Source of the DNA: Christensenella sp. UBA3944
GTDB taxonomy: Bacteria > Bacillota > Clostridia > Christensenellales > DTU072
NCBI GenBank assembly: GCA_002385605.1
Contig: DGDU01000007.1
Location: 12,255 to 54,402 of the forward strand
DNA: 42,148 nucleotides
Direction of reading: 5' to 3'
In this document: piece by piece, positions 7,623 to 16,900 of the stretch
Position numbering within the stretch: position 1 is the stretch's first letter
How the letters are laid out: the number at the start of each line of letters is the position of its first letter
Translations under genes and position numbers: made by a program
The notes under the pieces: generated by a model
What the model was told of the DNA's origin: nothing
The model's input: the letters and a program-made list of their open reading frames with translations, nothing else
Databases searched by the model: none

Positions 7623-7665
7623 TATGTGTGTACTATTGCGCTCTGTGTCCGGGCCGGAGGTTATA

Positions 7666-10545
7666 ATGAGGAAAAAACTCTTAACCGCGATTATTATTTT
7701 GATGATACTGCTTTCGGCGGTTGCTCTCGCCAGTTGTGATTTTTTGGGCGCAGAGGCGGAAACCCGTGTTACCGCCGTTCAAATCGCGGACACCGAAATT
7801 TATATGTCGCCTTACGGCGAACCCTCGGTTTTTCAGCTAAGGCCGTGGGTAATCCCTTCCGACGCCAAGAACCAGGAACTTACATATAAAGTCGTAAATT
7901 ACGAAGACAGAGAATACCTTGCCGTAGACAGCACAGGTAGGATAACTGCCACCCGCGCCAAAGAAGAAGGCAGGGTAACCATACGAATAACGAGCAAAGA
8001 CAACCCTAAAGCTTATGTCGATGTTTATGTCACGGTAGAGGTTGTCGCCGTCAAAAAGATCTCTTTTGTGCCGCCCGAGATGTCTTTGCTTCTGGGCGAC
8101 GCTCCCAAAGCTATCAAACCCCAATTTACCCCTGCCCACGCCGTTTTGGGCCGCAATGTAAGCTATGCCTCCCTCAACGAAAATGTGGCGACGGTAGACA
8201 CCAACGGCTATGTCACGCCCGTGGGTGTAGGCAAAACTACTATATGGGTTACCGCTTCCAACGACCAGAACCTGCCCGAAGACCAGCTTGTCAAGGGCAA
8301 TCTACAGATTTCGGTAAACTACACTCCCCCCAACTTCAGGTTAAGCGTTACCGACCCCGCGAGGGCTCTCAAGCAAATAGTGGGCGACCCCACGCCTATC
8401 GTTTTGTCCCTTGTCGCGCTCGACCGCACCTGCGACCCGACGCCGCTCATAAGGTGGAGGATTGCCGGCGCACCCATTCCCGGCACCGAGGACAGCCCCG
8501 CCGTTACCTTCATCCCGAACGACCTCCCGAGAGGCGAGTATCAGATAGAAGCGACCATCACCGACGCCGGCTCGCAGACGCAGGTATTGTATTCCGACTA
8601 CATCCGCGTGTACGAGATGCTAAGGGGCATCGACATAATGGTCTACAACACCGAGACCGAGCTCAACAACCTCGCCGTCAACGATATCCTGCGCATGGAA
8701 GCAAGTTTCTCGCAGGACGAATACCCGCCGGATAACTTCAGGTGGAAGGTCTACCGCAACAATATCCAGATCGAAACTATAACCCAGCCCGTTAAGACCT
8801 TAAATTACCGCATCAAAGACCCCGGCGAATATTACTTCGTATGCGAAGCCATAATCCGCAGCAACTACTCGGGCGTAAGCGAAACCACGCAAAAGTTCAT
8901 CTGCGGATCGGCTATATACGGCAACGATGTGCACAATGTCTATGTCACCGCCCAGAAATTCGAGGATAGCGTCCTGCCCTATGTGACATGGGATCCCCTG
9001 TATTACAACGCCAGGTTCACCGTCCAGATCGAAACCCCGGACGATGTATATACCTTCTTCAGCGACGACAACAACGACGCCCCGTACTTCAGGCATAACG
9101 GCTTCTTTGTGCCGCCGCAGATAGCCACCCTCGCCGACTCCTTCACCGTAAACGTAAGGAGCGAGCGCTACGGCTGGACCGAAGCGGTATCCTATAACGG
9201 CGATATAACCGTTACCAATCAGGACAAGCAATTCTTCGATATTATCGTCGGCGGCTTCGACGGGTACATCCAAAATATTGAAGAGCTGGGCAAGCTCCTC
9301 AACTACATCAATGTGTTCCGCCCCGCCCAAATAAAAGAAGGCGACTTCTACAAGGTAAGGCTCAAGATACCCTTTACCTACAGCTCGTTGCCGTCCGATG
9401 TCTATCCGCTGCCCGCGGGCAGCCCGGTAGTCGACCCCGCACACCAGGATATCCTCAATCTCATTCTGGCGGCGTTCAACTGCTACGGCGACAGCGTAAC
9501 CTACACGCCTTCAATGCTCTTCAATCCCGAAACAAGGGTATTAGAACTCGGCCTTAAGTTCGAGACCGATGGCGACGAGATGACGGCAACCGACCCCTCC
9601 CTCAATTCGCAGTACACCAACGAAAATGTCATACTGCACTATGCCGCCGTCCCGCGTACGGTGGATATCCTGCCCATCGACACCCTTAACAGGACGATGA
9701 ATGTCTCGACCAGCATGCAGCTCTACTATGCCGTAGCGCTGGGTTACAAGCCCGTGCCTCAAGCGGGAAGCCCGGCGGAGCTCATTTATAACGAGGCGCG
9801 CGCCGTGCTCAGAAGGATTATAAACAACAACATGACCGACGCCCAGAAGGTGCACGCCATATTCGACTACCTTACCGTCGAAACCATCTACGACAGATGG
9901 CTTGCCTCGCAGGACCTCACGGGCTCCGAGCTCGAATACGAGAGCTTCCACCTCGAAGGCGTATTCCTAAGAGGGCTTGCCGTTTGCGACGGTATTGCCA
10001 AGGCGTTCACCTTGCTTTGCGGCATGGAAGGTATAGCCTCAATTAAGATTAACGGCATCGCGGGCGGCGTCGCCCACGCCTGGAACAAAGTTCTTATCGA
10101 CGGCATATGGTATGTAGCCGACGCCACATGGGGCAGCTACGCTAGCGGCACGCTCGAGCTTCAGTCTCACCGCTACCTGCTTGCGCCCGAGTCGGCCATA
10201 CCCGGCCACACGCCTTATGGCAGGCAGCCGGCCGCTTCCGAAGAATGGCATAGCGCGTACTACACTTATGAATTCGCCGCCGGCAAAGACGCCCGCATAG
10301 ACAGCCCGGCCGAGCTGGGCGACTTCACGAGGTTTGCCTACAGCCGCATGAGCGAGCAAAAGCCCTCCATCTGGTTCGACTTCATGTTCGCCGAAGCCTA
10401 CTTTAACACAATAGCGGGCAGCAATCTCGAAACCCTGATCGGCACAATCGTCACCGAGGCGCTGTCCGAATACGCGGGCAGTTACAGATACTACATCGAG
10501 CTCACGGGAGGCAGATTCGCCGCCATAAGGCTCGAACTAAGATAG
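7666..10545 (+). CDS. Lipoprotein with bacterial Ig-like domains and a transglutaminase-like domain
   Basis: This 959-residue protein has a lipoprotein signal ending L-A-S-C-D and should sit on the outer face of the membrane. Two Big_2-type Ig-like domains follow (about residues 28-130 and 130-215; for example N-V-A-T-V-D-T-N-G-Y-V-T-P-V-G-V-G-K-T). A long beta-rich part of unknown family spans about 230-690. Near the C terminus is a transglutaminase-like core with the full triad: C774 in A-V-C-D-G, H804 in A-H-A-W-N and D819 in V-A-D-A-T-W. Such domains cleave or cross-link peptides, often in the cell wall. The ATG at 7666 is preferred: it has GGAGG at 7656-7660 and is followed directly by the signal peptide. 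The gene starts the unit that includes the next three genes, 34 bases downstream, and belongs to the surface locus with the giant lipoprotein. Confidence 0.9.
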   Translation: MRKKLLTAIIILMILLSAVALASCDFLGAEAETRVTAVQIADTEIYMSPYGEPSVFQLRPWVIPSDAKNQELTYKVVNYEDREYLAVDSTGRITATRAKEEGRVTIRITSKDNPKAYVDVYVTVEVVAVKKISFVPPEMSLLLGDAPKAIKPQFTPAHAVLGRNVSYASLNENVATVDTNGYVTPVGVGKTTIWVTASNDQNLPEDQLVKGNLQISVNYTPPNFRLSVTDPARALKQIVGDPTPIVLSLVALDRTCDPTPLIRWRIAGAPIPGTEDSPAVTFIPNDLPRGEYQIEATITDAGSQTQVLYSDYIRVYEMLRGIDIMVYNTETELNNLAVNDILRMEASFSQDEYPPDNFRWKVYRNNIQIETITQPVKTLNYRIKDPGEYYFVCEAIIRSNYSGVSETTQKFICGSAIYGNDVHNVYVTAQKFEDSVLPYVTWDPLYYNARFTVQIETPDDVYTFFSDDNNDAPYFRHNGFFVPPQIATLADSFTVNVRSERYGWTEAVSYNGDITVTNQDKQFFDIIVGGFDGYIQNIEELGKLLNYINVFRPAQIKEGDFYKVRLKIPFTYSSLPSDVYPLPAGSPVVDPAHQDILNLILAAFNCYGDSVTYTPSMLFNPETRVLELGLKFETDGDEMTATDPSLNSQYTNENVILHYAAVPRTVDILPIDTLNRTMNVSTSMQLYYAVALGYKPVPQAGSPAELIYNEARAVLRRIINNNMTDAQKVHAIFDYLTVETIYDRWLASQDLTGSELEYESFHLEGVFLRGLAVCDGIAKAFTLLCGMEGIASIKINGIAGGVAHAWNKVLIDGIWYVADATWGSYASGTLELQSHRYLLAPESAIPGHTPYGRQPAASEEWHSAYYTYEFAAGKDARIDSPAELGDFTRFAYSRMSEQKPSIWFDFMFAEAYFNTIAGSNLETLIGTIVTEALSEYAGSYRYYIELTGGRFAAIRLELR

Positions 10546-10564
10546 CCCGCTAAAAAGGGCTTTT
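10544..10564 (+). terminator. Weak intra-operon hairpin with T tail
   Basis: AGCCC (10544-10548) pairs with GGGCT (10557-10561) around GCTAAAAA and is followed by TTT. The 5-bp stem is weak and overlaps the stop codon. It may lower transcription of the three downstream genes rather than stop it. Confidence 0.35.
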
Positions 10565-10579
10565 CGGGAGCTTTTCAAG

Positions 10580-11422
10580 ATGTTTACCTATAAAGAAGCA
10601 AGTTGTTTTCTGGGGCGGACACTGGAGCTAAAAGGCAAGGATATCGAGCTTGCCGTAACTCTGGATGTCGGCCCCCGTATCATTTCATTAAGAAAGCCGG
10701 GCGGCGGAAGCATTATGTTCGAGGACACCGCCGACGCAGTAAACAAGGACTGCTCGTCGGTATACGGCGAGGGAAAGGTCTGGCACATTTACGGCGGGCA
10801 CAGGATATGGTTATCTCCCGAGAGCGAGGCAACCTATTACCCCGACAACGAGCCCGTATCATACAAAATAACGCCCGACGGCTGTATATTCACCCCTCCC
10901 GCATGGGAGAAGGCAGAGGTTCAGCCCATTCTCCAAATCCGCTTTATGCCCGAAGGCGGGGCCGAAATAGCCATGGGTATGACCAACCTTTCGGACGCAG
11001 CCAGGGAGCTTTGCATTTGGTCGCTTACCGTCCTCAAACCGGGCGGGGTTCTCGAAGCCGGCCTGCCTACAAAGGACACCGGATACCTCCCCAACCGCAA
11101 TATAGTGCTTTGGCCGTACACCGACATAAAGGACGAAAGGCTGGAGATTCGCAACGATAAGCTAATCGTCAAAAGCTCGACTTCGGCAACCAAACCTCTC
11201 AAAGTAGGATACCATAATCCCGATATAGTCACAAAATACACATTCGGCGGCACGGTGTTCGTTAAGGCTGCGCCGGGAGGCGAAGGCGCGTACCCCGACT
11301 TTTTCTGCAATGTCGAAACCTACACCAGCAACCTCATCCACGAGGTCGAAACCCTCTCGCCCATAGTAAGGGTGGAAGCCGGAAAAACCTTATGGCACAC
11401 CGAACGCTGGGAGCTTCATTGA
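10580..11422 (+). CDS. DUF4380-like (galactose-mutarotase-type fold) protein
   Basis: This 280-residue protein resembles the DUF4380 group, which has a beta-sandwich fold like aldose epimerases. Visible signs are the early V-G-P-R-I-I-S-L segment (around residue 32), G-G-H-R-I-W-L-S-P-E in the first third (a hallmark of the group), and P-N-R-N-I-V-L-W-P-Y-T-D in the middle. There is no signal peptide, so it should be cytoplasmic. The function is unknown; the fold suggests binding of a sugar or glycoside. The ATG has GGGAG at 10566-10570. The ROK-family gene starts 11 bases after its stop, and the three genes from here to 13588 are tightly packed, which suggests one glycan-related pathway. Confidence 0.75.
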   Translation: MFTYKEASCFLGRTLELKGKDIELAVTLDVGPRIISLRKPGGGSIMFEDTADAVNKDCSSVYGEGKVWHIYGGHRIWLSPESEATYYPDNEPVSYKITPDGCIFTPPAWEKAEVQPILQIRFMPEGGAEIAMGMTNLSDAARELCIWSLTVLKPGGVLEAGLPTKDTGYLPNRNIVLWPYTDIKDERLEIRNDKLIVKSSTSATKPLKVGYHNPDIVTKYTFGGTVFVKAAPGGEGAYPDFFCNVETYTSNLIHEVETLSPIVRVEAGKTLWHTERWELH

Positions 11423-11433
11423 AAGGAGGAAAT

Positions 11434-12768
11434 ATGATTCCCGACAAGGGCTATATGCCGATGTATCTGTGGTACAAAGGATTTCGCGAAGGGGTTTTGG
11501 CGAGCAGCGCTAAGCCCTTCTTTTTGGCGCTCGAAAGGGAGGACGGCGGGATTAAATCCTTCCGCCTAAGGATTTATTCCGACCCCCTTATGGGCGACGA
11601 TAACTTCTTTATCTGCGAGCGCATCGCCAAATTTATGCTGTGGGCGTACGGCGGCTTCCGCTTTTATGTTTTCGGCGACAGATACATTTACGAAAAGCTG
11701 AAGGGCGCCTATTCCGAAACCGGCGAGCGGGCTTTCGATTACAACTTTATGCGCAAGGTTTTCAAGAGGCCTCTGGAGTTTGTATATGTCGAAAACTCCC
11801 AAGACTTTCCCGCCGATGTCGGGCATGCCATCCGCCCCAAGGCGCAAGCGGAGGGCTACCGTATAGGCTTCGACGCGGGCGGCTCCGACCGCAAGGTTAC
11901 AGCCTGCATAGACGGCAAAGCCGTTTTCGAGGACGAAACGGTGTGGAACCCCAAGCTTAACTCCGACCCTTCTTACCACGAGCAGGGCATATGGGAAAGC
12001 ATAGACAAGGCGCTCGCCGCCCTCGGCGGCAGGGTGGACAGTATAGGCGTTTCGACCGCGGGCATCGTAATAAACAACGAGGTTAGGGTAGCCTCGCTGT
12101 TCAGGCTTGTGCCCGAGGGGCTTTTCGAGCAAAGAATCGTCCCCATTTATAAAAACCTGGCTGAAAGATACGGCTGCCCCGTAACCGTCGCAAACGACGG
12201 CGATGTAGCCGCCCTCGCGGGTGCGTATCAGACTGGCAGAGGCGAGCTTTTGGGCACGGCAATGGGCACCAGCCTCGCGGGCGGATATATCGATAAGGAT
12301 ATGGGCATATCGGGCTACCTTAACGAGCTTGCGTTTGTGCCCGTGGACGCCAATCCCGACGCCGCCGCCGACGAGTGGAGCGGCGACAGGGGCGTTGGCT
12401 GTATGTACCACTCGCAGGACGGCGTAATAAAGCTGGCTAACGAGCTGGGCATAGACTTTTCGTCCTGTAACACACCCGCCGAAAAGCTCAAGGTAGTCCA
12501 GAAACTTGCCGAAAGCGGCGACGAAAGGGCGGAAAGCATCTTCTTAAGAATGGGAGATTACTACGGCTATTCCATACTTTGGTTTGCCGAGTTTTATTCG
12601 ATAAAGAATGTCATATTCCTCGGGCGTGTCGCCAGCGGAAGGGGCGGCGAGCTCATACTCGGCAGGGCGAACGAAATACTAAAGCAATACGAAAGCGAGA
12701 TAAAAATAATACTGCCGGACGAGATGTCCAGAAGGCTGGGGCAATCCTACACGGCGGCATGTCTGTAA
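11434..12768 (+). CDS. ROK-family protein with an N-terminal extension
   Basis: This 444-residue protein has a C-terminal ROK (sugar kinase-like) domain from about residue 145: R-I-G-F-D-A-G-G-S-D-R-K phosphate loop, S-I-G-V-S-T-A-G-I-V, and V-A-N-D-G-D with D255 as the likely catalytic base, then G-T-A-M-G-T-S-L-A-G-G-Y. The first 140 residues form an extra domain I do not recognise; it is not a winged helix. The region that normally has the zinc motif C-G-x2-G-C-x-E reads N-E-L-A-F-V-P-V-D instead, so zinc binding is lost. It may be a sugar kinase of altered specificity or a sensor. The ATG at 11434 is chosen because GAAAGGAGGA lies just upstream; an earlier in-frame start would overlap the previous gene. 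The PIG-L gene follows after 13 bases. Confidence 0.8.
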   Translation: MIPDKGYMPMYLWYKGFREGVLASSAKPFFLALEREDGGIKSFRLRIYSDPLMGDDNFFICERIAKFMLWAYGGFRFYVFGDRYIYEKLKGAYSETGERAFDYNFMRKVFKRPLEFVYVENSQDFPADVGHAIRPKAQAEGYRIGFDAGGSDRKVTACIDGKAVFEDETVWNPKLNSDPSYHEQGIWESIDKALAALGGRVDSIGVSTAGIVINNEVRVASLFRLVPEGLFEQRIVPIYKNLAERYGCPVTVANDGDVAALAGAYQTGRGELLGTAMGTSLAGGYIDKDMGISGYLNELAFVPVDANPDAAADEWSGDRGVGCMYHSQDGVIKLANELGIDFSSCNTPAEKLKVVQKLAESGDERAESIFLRMGDYYGYSILWFAEFYSIKNVIFLGRVASGRGGELILGRANEILKQYESEIKIILPDEMSRRLGQSYTAACL

Positions 12769-12781
12769 ATAAGGAGGCGTT

Positions 12782-13588
12782 ATGAAACTAAACCCCAAAA
12801 GCGAGATAGTGCACGGCAATAAGCAGGTCTACACCGATTTGGTTATCTCCGCCCATCAGGACGATATCGAAATTATGTGCCCCCAAGGCATAATTAAGGG
12901 ATACCAAAGTAAGGATTTCGGGCTTGTCGCGGTAGTAACTACCAACGGCTCGGGTAGCCCGAGAAGCGGGCGCTTCGCGTCTATGACCGACGAAGAAATG
13001 ATGAAGGTAAGGCGTCTGGAGCAGATGGAAGCCGCCCGGATAGGCGACTATTCCGAGCTCATTATGCTAAATTTCACGAGCTCCGAGATAAAGGATAAAT
13101 CCAACCCTCAGCCCACAAGCGATATAGCCGAAATCATAAAAACTTACCGCCCGCGGACGATGTATATCCATAACCTTGCCGACAAGCACCCAACCCATGT
13201 GGCAACTGCGGTAAGGTGCATCGAGGCGGCAAGGGCTCTGCCGAAAGGGGAACGCCCCGAAAAGCTTTACGGCTGCGAGGTCTGGAGAGGGCTGGATTGG
13301 CTTAACGACGACGAAAAGGTTGTGTTCGATGTGAGCGGCTACGACAAGCTGCTTGAGAATGTGCTTGCCGTTTACGAATCGCAGATAGCGGGCGGCAAAC
13401 GCTACGACCTTGCCACCCTGGGCAGGAGGCGCGCCAACGCCACATACAGCGAGTCCCACGGCGTCGATTCCTGCACTCAAGCGGCGTACGCCATGGACCT
13501 CACGCCTTTAATCGAGGACGACCGTCTTGATATCAGGGAATTCGTCCTTGCCGCGGTAGACAGGTTCAAAAACAGCATTTTAGTATAA
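12782..13588 (+). CDS. PIG-L (LmbE-like) family deacetylase
   Basis: This 268-residue protein is a predicted zinc-dependent N-deacetylase. It has the family motif A-H-Q-D-D (H25, D27, D28) and the later H-P-T-H with H136 and H139, giving the usual zinc ligands and base. Relatives remove acetyl groups from GlcNAc-containing compounds such as GlcNAc-PI, bacillithiol or mycothiol precursors, chitooligosaccharides and antibiotics. There is no signal peptide, so it acts in the cytoplasm. AAGGAGG at 12771-12777 supports the start. Its place after a ROK-type sugar kinase and a mutarotase-like protein suggests use of an N-acetylated sugar or aglycone, but the substrate is not visible. A hairpin at 13635-13656 probably ends the operon. 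Confidence 0.9.
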   Translation: MKLNPKSEIVHGNKQVYTDLVISAHQDDIEIMCPQGIIKGYQSKDFGLVAVVTTNGSGSPRSGRFASMTDEEMMKVRRLEQMEAARIGDYSELIMLNFTSSEIKDKSNPQPTSDIAEIIKTYRPRTMYIHNLADKHPTHVATAVRCIEAARALPKGERPEKLYGCEVWRGLDWLNDDEKVVFDVSGYDKLLENVLAVYESQIAGGKRYDLATLGRRRANATYSESHGVDSCTQAAYAMDLTPLIEDDRLDIREFVLAAVDRFKNSILV

Positions 13589-13634
13589 AATACCAAAGGT
13601 TAATTAAAAGTAAAACCCAATAACGGCACCCAAT

Positions 13635-13660
13635 AACGGCGGGTTTTTCCGCCGTTTCGT
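13635..13660 (+). terminator. Likely terminator of the PIG-L operon
   Basis: AACGGCGG (13635-13642) pairs perfectly with CCGCCGTT (13649-13656) around GTTTTT. The stem is strong, but only TCGT follows, so the T tail is poor. The same AACGGCGG octamer recurs at 13760-13767. Confidence 0.5.
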
Positions 13661-13752
13661 AAATAAAAAGCAAAAATATTTAATACTATTATAACTTAAA
13701 TTGTATAAAAGGACATTCTTTCGGGGCAAAAACCACTATATTTTGGGGTCAG

Positions 13753-13779
13753 AACGCCAAACGGCGGTTTTTGAGGCGT
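13753..13779. other. Hairpin upstream of the giant-gene promoter
   Basis: ACGCCAAAC (13754-13762) can pair with GTTT and GGCGT (13767-13770 and 13775-13779), with GGCG as the loop and a TTGA bulge. It lies just before the -35 box at 13811, beside a GGGCCC palindrome at about 13782-13787. The rest of 13661-13810 shows no gene. The role is unknown; it could be an operator or transcription-stop element. Confidence 0.3.
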
Positions 13780-13810
13780 CGGGGCCCGGCCAGTTTTCCA
13801 AAAAAGCCTA

Positions 13811-13839
13811 TTGACTTAGGAATATATATATAATATAAT
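13811..13839 (+). promoter_or_regulatory. Near-perfect sigma-A promoter of the giant lipoprotein gene
   Basis: TTGACT at 13811-13816 (five of six) and a perfect TATAAT at 13834-13839 are separated by 17 bases in a very AT-rich context. The start of transcription should be near 13846, leaving a leader of about 88 bases. CCTA and TAGG flank the -35 box (13807-13810 and 13817-13820) as an imperfect dyad. Confidence 0.85.
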
Positions 13840-13864
13840 AGAGCCAAAAGAAAAACGGAGGGCG

Positions 13865-13888
13865 GGGCGCTCCCATTAGGGGGCACCC
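13865..13888 (+). promoter_or_regulatory. GC-rich hairpin in the 5' leader of the giant mRNA
   Basis: GGGCGCTCCC (13865-13874) pairs with GGGGGCACCC (13879-13888) over ten positions with one mismatch and one wobble, closing on loop ATTA. It lies about 20 bases after the predicted transcription start and ends about 35 bases before GGAGG at 13923-13927. It could protect the 5' end of a very long mRNA. Confidence 0.5.
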
Positions 13889-13933
13889 TGTTTGTATTTG
13901 TAACCGCTTTCGCATACCTGTTGGAGGTTATGT

Positions 13934-16900
13934 ATGAGAAAAACTAAGCTCTTGGCGATATTCCTTGTTATCCTGCTCTGTGCCGGACTTATCGTCGCTA
14001 TGGCATCATGTTCACCCCGAACCGATGATTTCGAAGACGATGTTTCCAAGGGTAAGCCTGTCGTTCCCGAACCCGTAAAGAGGGTTAGAAACCTTCAATC
14101 CGGAGAAGCCCGCGACAAACTGGTCGAGGCGTTCGAGAACAGCAAATATAAGTATCCTTCAAGCGAAAATTCCGAATGGTATGTCATCGATTTGCGCTTC
14201 AGGTATCATTTTGAAGATTATCTCACAACCCCCGTCACGGTAAAGAGCTTTTATGTAGTCCTCCAGGCAAACATCAACCTCATAACAAACGACAGAAGCG
14301 AACTGTTCCTCCGTATTTCCGACACTGCCACCGGCCAGATTATTTTAGGTATTTACTACACAGGCAACACAACATTTATTAATTTTAAAGGACAAGAGTA
14401 TTACACCGAAGAACTTAACCTCACCATGCTCGCCCACCTTATCGTAAACTCTCTGGGCGACTTCAGCCTGCCTCAGCTTCTGCTTGCTTTCATGACCCCG
14501 CAGGGCAGCGCGGGCGAGGCGGTTATCCCTCCCGGCATAGACCTTCCCGATATCCAGGGCATACAGATTATGTCCTTAAGCGGTTTCCTGTTCGACTACG
14601 GCAAGATACAGGAAATCACCTACGACGACGACAAGAAGCAGGATATCGCCGTGCCCCTCAAGCTGACGGCTCTCCTGAGGCTCATGAAGGGCGGCAAACT
14701 AACTTTAGGCCCCATATCGCTGGAAATTTCCTGGGAGACCTTTGGCCTTCCCAACCTCGACCCCATACTCGACCACTTCCTGGGCTTCTCGCTGGACAGC
14801 ATATTCAATAAAGACTGGCCCGACATGACGGCCAACCTCAGCGCCATTACATATTATTCAGAATTTATGAAGCCCAACGCCGAGGGCATACCCGAACCCC
14901 AAAACGGATATACATTCGAAGGCCTCGGGCTCGAGATAGTCACCAAGAAGACAACCGACCTTCCCAACGGCGAATATTACCTCAACATAAACATGGAGCC
15001 CTTCCGCATGGGCCGTTCGAACAAGAAAGCCGAAATCAACTTCATGGGCTACGATGTCAACGACAGCGGTAAGGATACCAGATACGAAGAAGGCGGCCTC
15101 CTCAACCTGCAGCTCGCGGCCGAGCTTGAGGTAAGAAGCGCCTCTTACGGCCAACTCACCCTCAAAGAGGTTCTCGGCACATTGGTAGACCTCGGCGAGA
15201 TAGGCAACATACCCATCAGGTTCAACCAGGCCACAAACCAATTCAGGTTCGGCGTGGATGTCAAGCTTTCGCTCAATGTGGTAGACCCCACGCTTACCAG
15301 GGCGGAAGTTACGCTGTTCTATCAAAACGCGCCTTTCATTAAAATTTACCTCGAAGATAAAAAGCTGTACATAGACTGCTCGGCCCTCACCGAAAGGGTG
15401 CTGGACCCCCTGACTCAGCAGCCCAAGGATGTCCAGATTATCCCAAGCCTTATGATGGACTTCGACCTTAACGGCATGCTGGGCTCGCTAATCGACACCT
15501 TAAGGCCGCTCTTAGACCCGCACTATACGATATTTGACGCCGTAAACGGCGGCAACGCCCCGCTAAACGCCGAAGGCGAAGAGGGCGGCGGCGGGCTCGA
15601 CATTATGTCGCTGCTTACGCTCATCATGGAAAACCTGACGCTAAGCCCCGAAACCGCCGACCCGCAGATGATAACCCTCGCGCTGGATAACGCCGCCATA
15701 AACGAGCTTCTCGCGCAGATACTAGGCGACGGCATATACCTTGTGGACGAAGACGGCAACCCCGTACTCGACTCCAACAACAACCCCATCAAAAAGACAA
15801 TCGGCATAAAGGGCGTCACCCTGTCGATGGACCAGAAGGATATCTTCCACACCCTCTCCGTCGATATAGACCTAAACGACGATGTCGGCGCGGGGATATA
15901 TCTTACCAATGTAACCTATTTCCAGAAGCCCGTGTTTGCAAACAGGTCTATAATCGAGACCGAGGCCGACAGGGCAAGGTTTGTAAATATTAAGACTAAC
16001 AGGTACTACAACGCCGAGGTAACCGGCCTTGTCGACCTCGGCATGACGGGCGGCACCGAGCTGGACCTCACGGGCCTCATCTCGACCCAGCTCGAAAATA
16101 TCTTGCTCAGCCTTGGCATCGTCGAGACTTCGGGGCTTACCATAGGCTACAGGCTGCTTGCTAAGCTCGACATGCTCGACCTCACCCAGAGCGAGCTGTC
16201 GCTCACCTTCTATGTGTTGGATGGCCCGGGCAGCGAATTCACAAATAATAATGTATTCCTGTTCGCGTACATAAATGTATTCGACGACGCGTTATATCTC
16301 GACTTAAGCCGCCTTGACGCCATCAAAGAGAAAGCCAAGCTTCTCAACATGATAGGCACGCTGCCAAAGCTTAAGATAAGCAATCTGGGCATAAAGGAAA
16401 TGCTGTCCGAAATAGACATCATTTCGTCGCTCAACTTCGCCAACTCGATTAATCTCGCCGTAAACAACGGCTTCTATGTAACCAACCCCGTAAATTCTAC
16501 GGGCGACCTGCTTTCGGCTTTGTTCCTGGGCGGCATAATCGCCAGGCAAGAGCAGCTGCACAACGAAGAGGGCGACGGCTCCTCCTTCGACATAATGTCG
16601 CTAATCGGCAAGGCGATAGGCGGCATAACCATAGACAGCCAGATTAACGCGCTCACCGTGGCGCTCAACGCCCAGATTCTATCCATATTGATGTCCTCCC
16701 TGCTCTCCACCAACATCGCTATGCCGCTTACGCAGGGCAGCATCAAGATTCAGCTTATAGGCGTAGACAACAGCGAGCCCGGCGGCGACGGTTACATATC
16801 GCTTAAACTTGCCATTCTCGACACCCGCACCAACCAGACAAAGGCGTTCTATATCGACGCCTCGCTGCTGCATTCCATACGCCTCGCGACGGGTGACAGG

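Noticed and set aside
7594..7665. TTG at 7594 as the start of the transglutaminase-like lipoprotein
   Set aside because: It is the -35 box of the promoter, and the extra 24 residues precede a complete lipoprotein signal that begins at 7666.
13930..13947. Five-codon frame starting at the out-of-frame ATG at 13930
   Set aside because: It is only two bases from the GGAGG site, encodes five residues and overlaps the real start at 13934.
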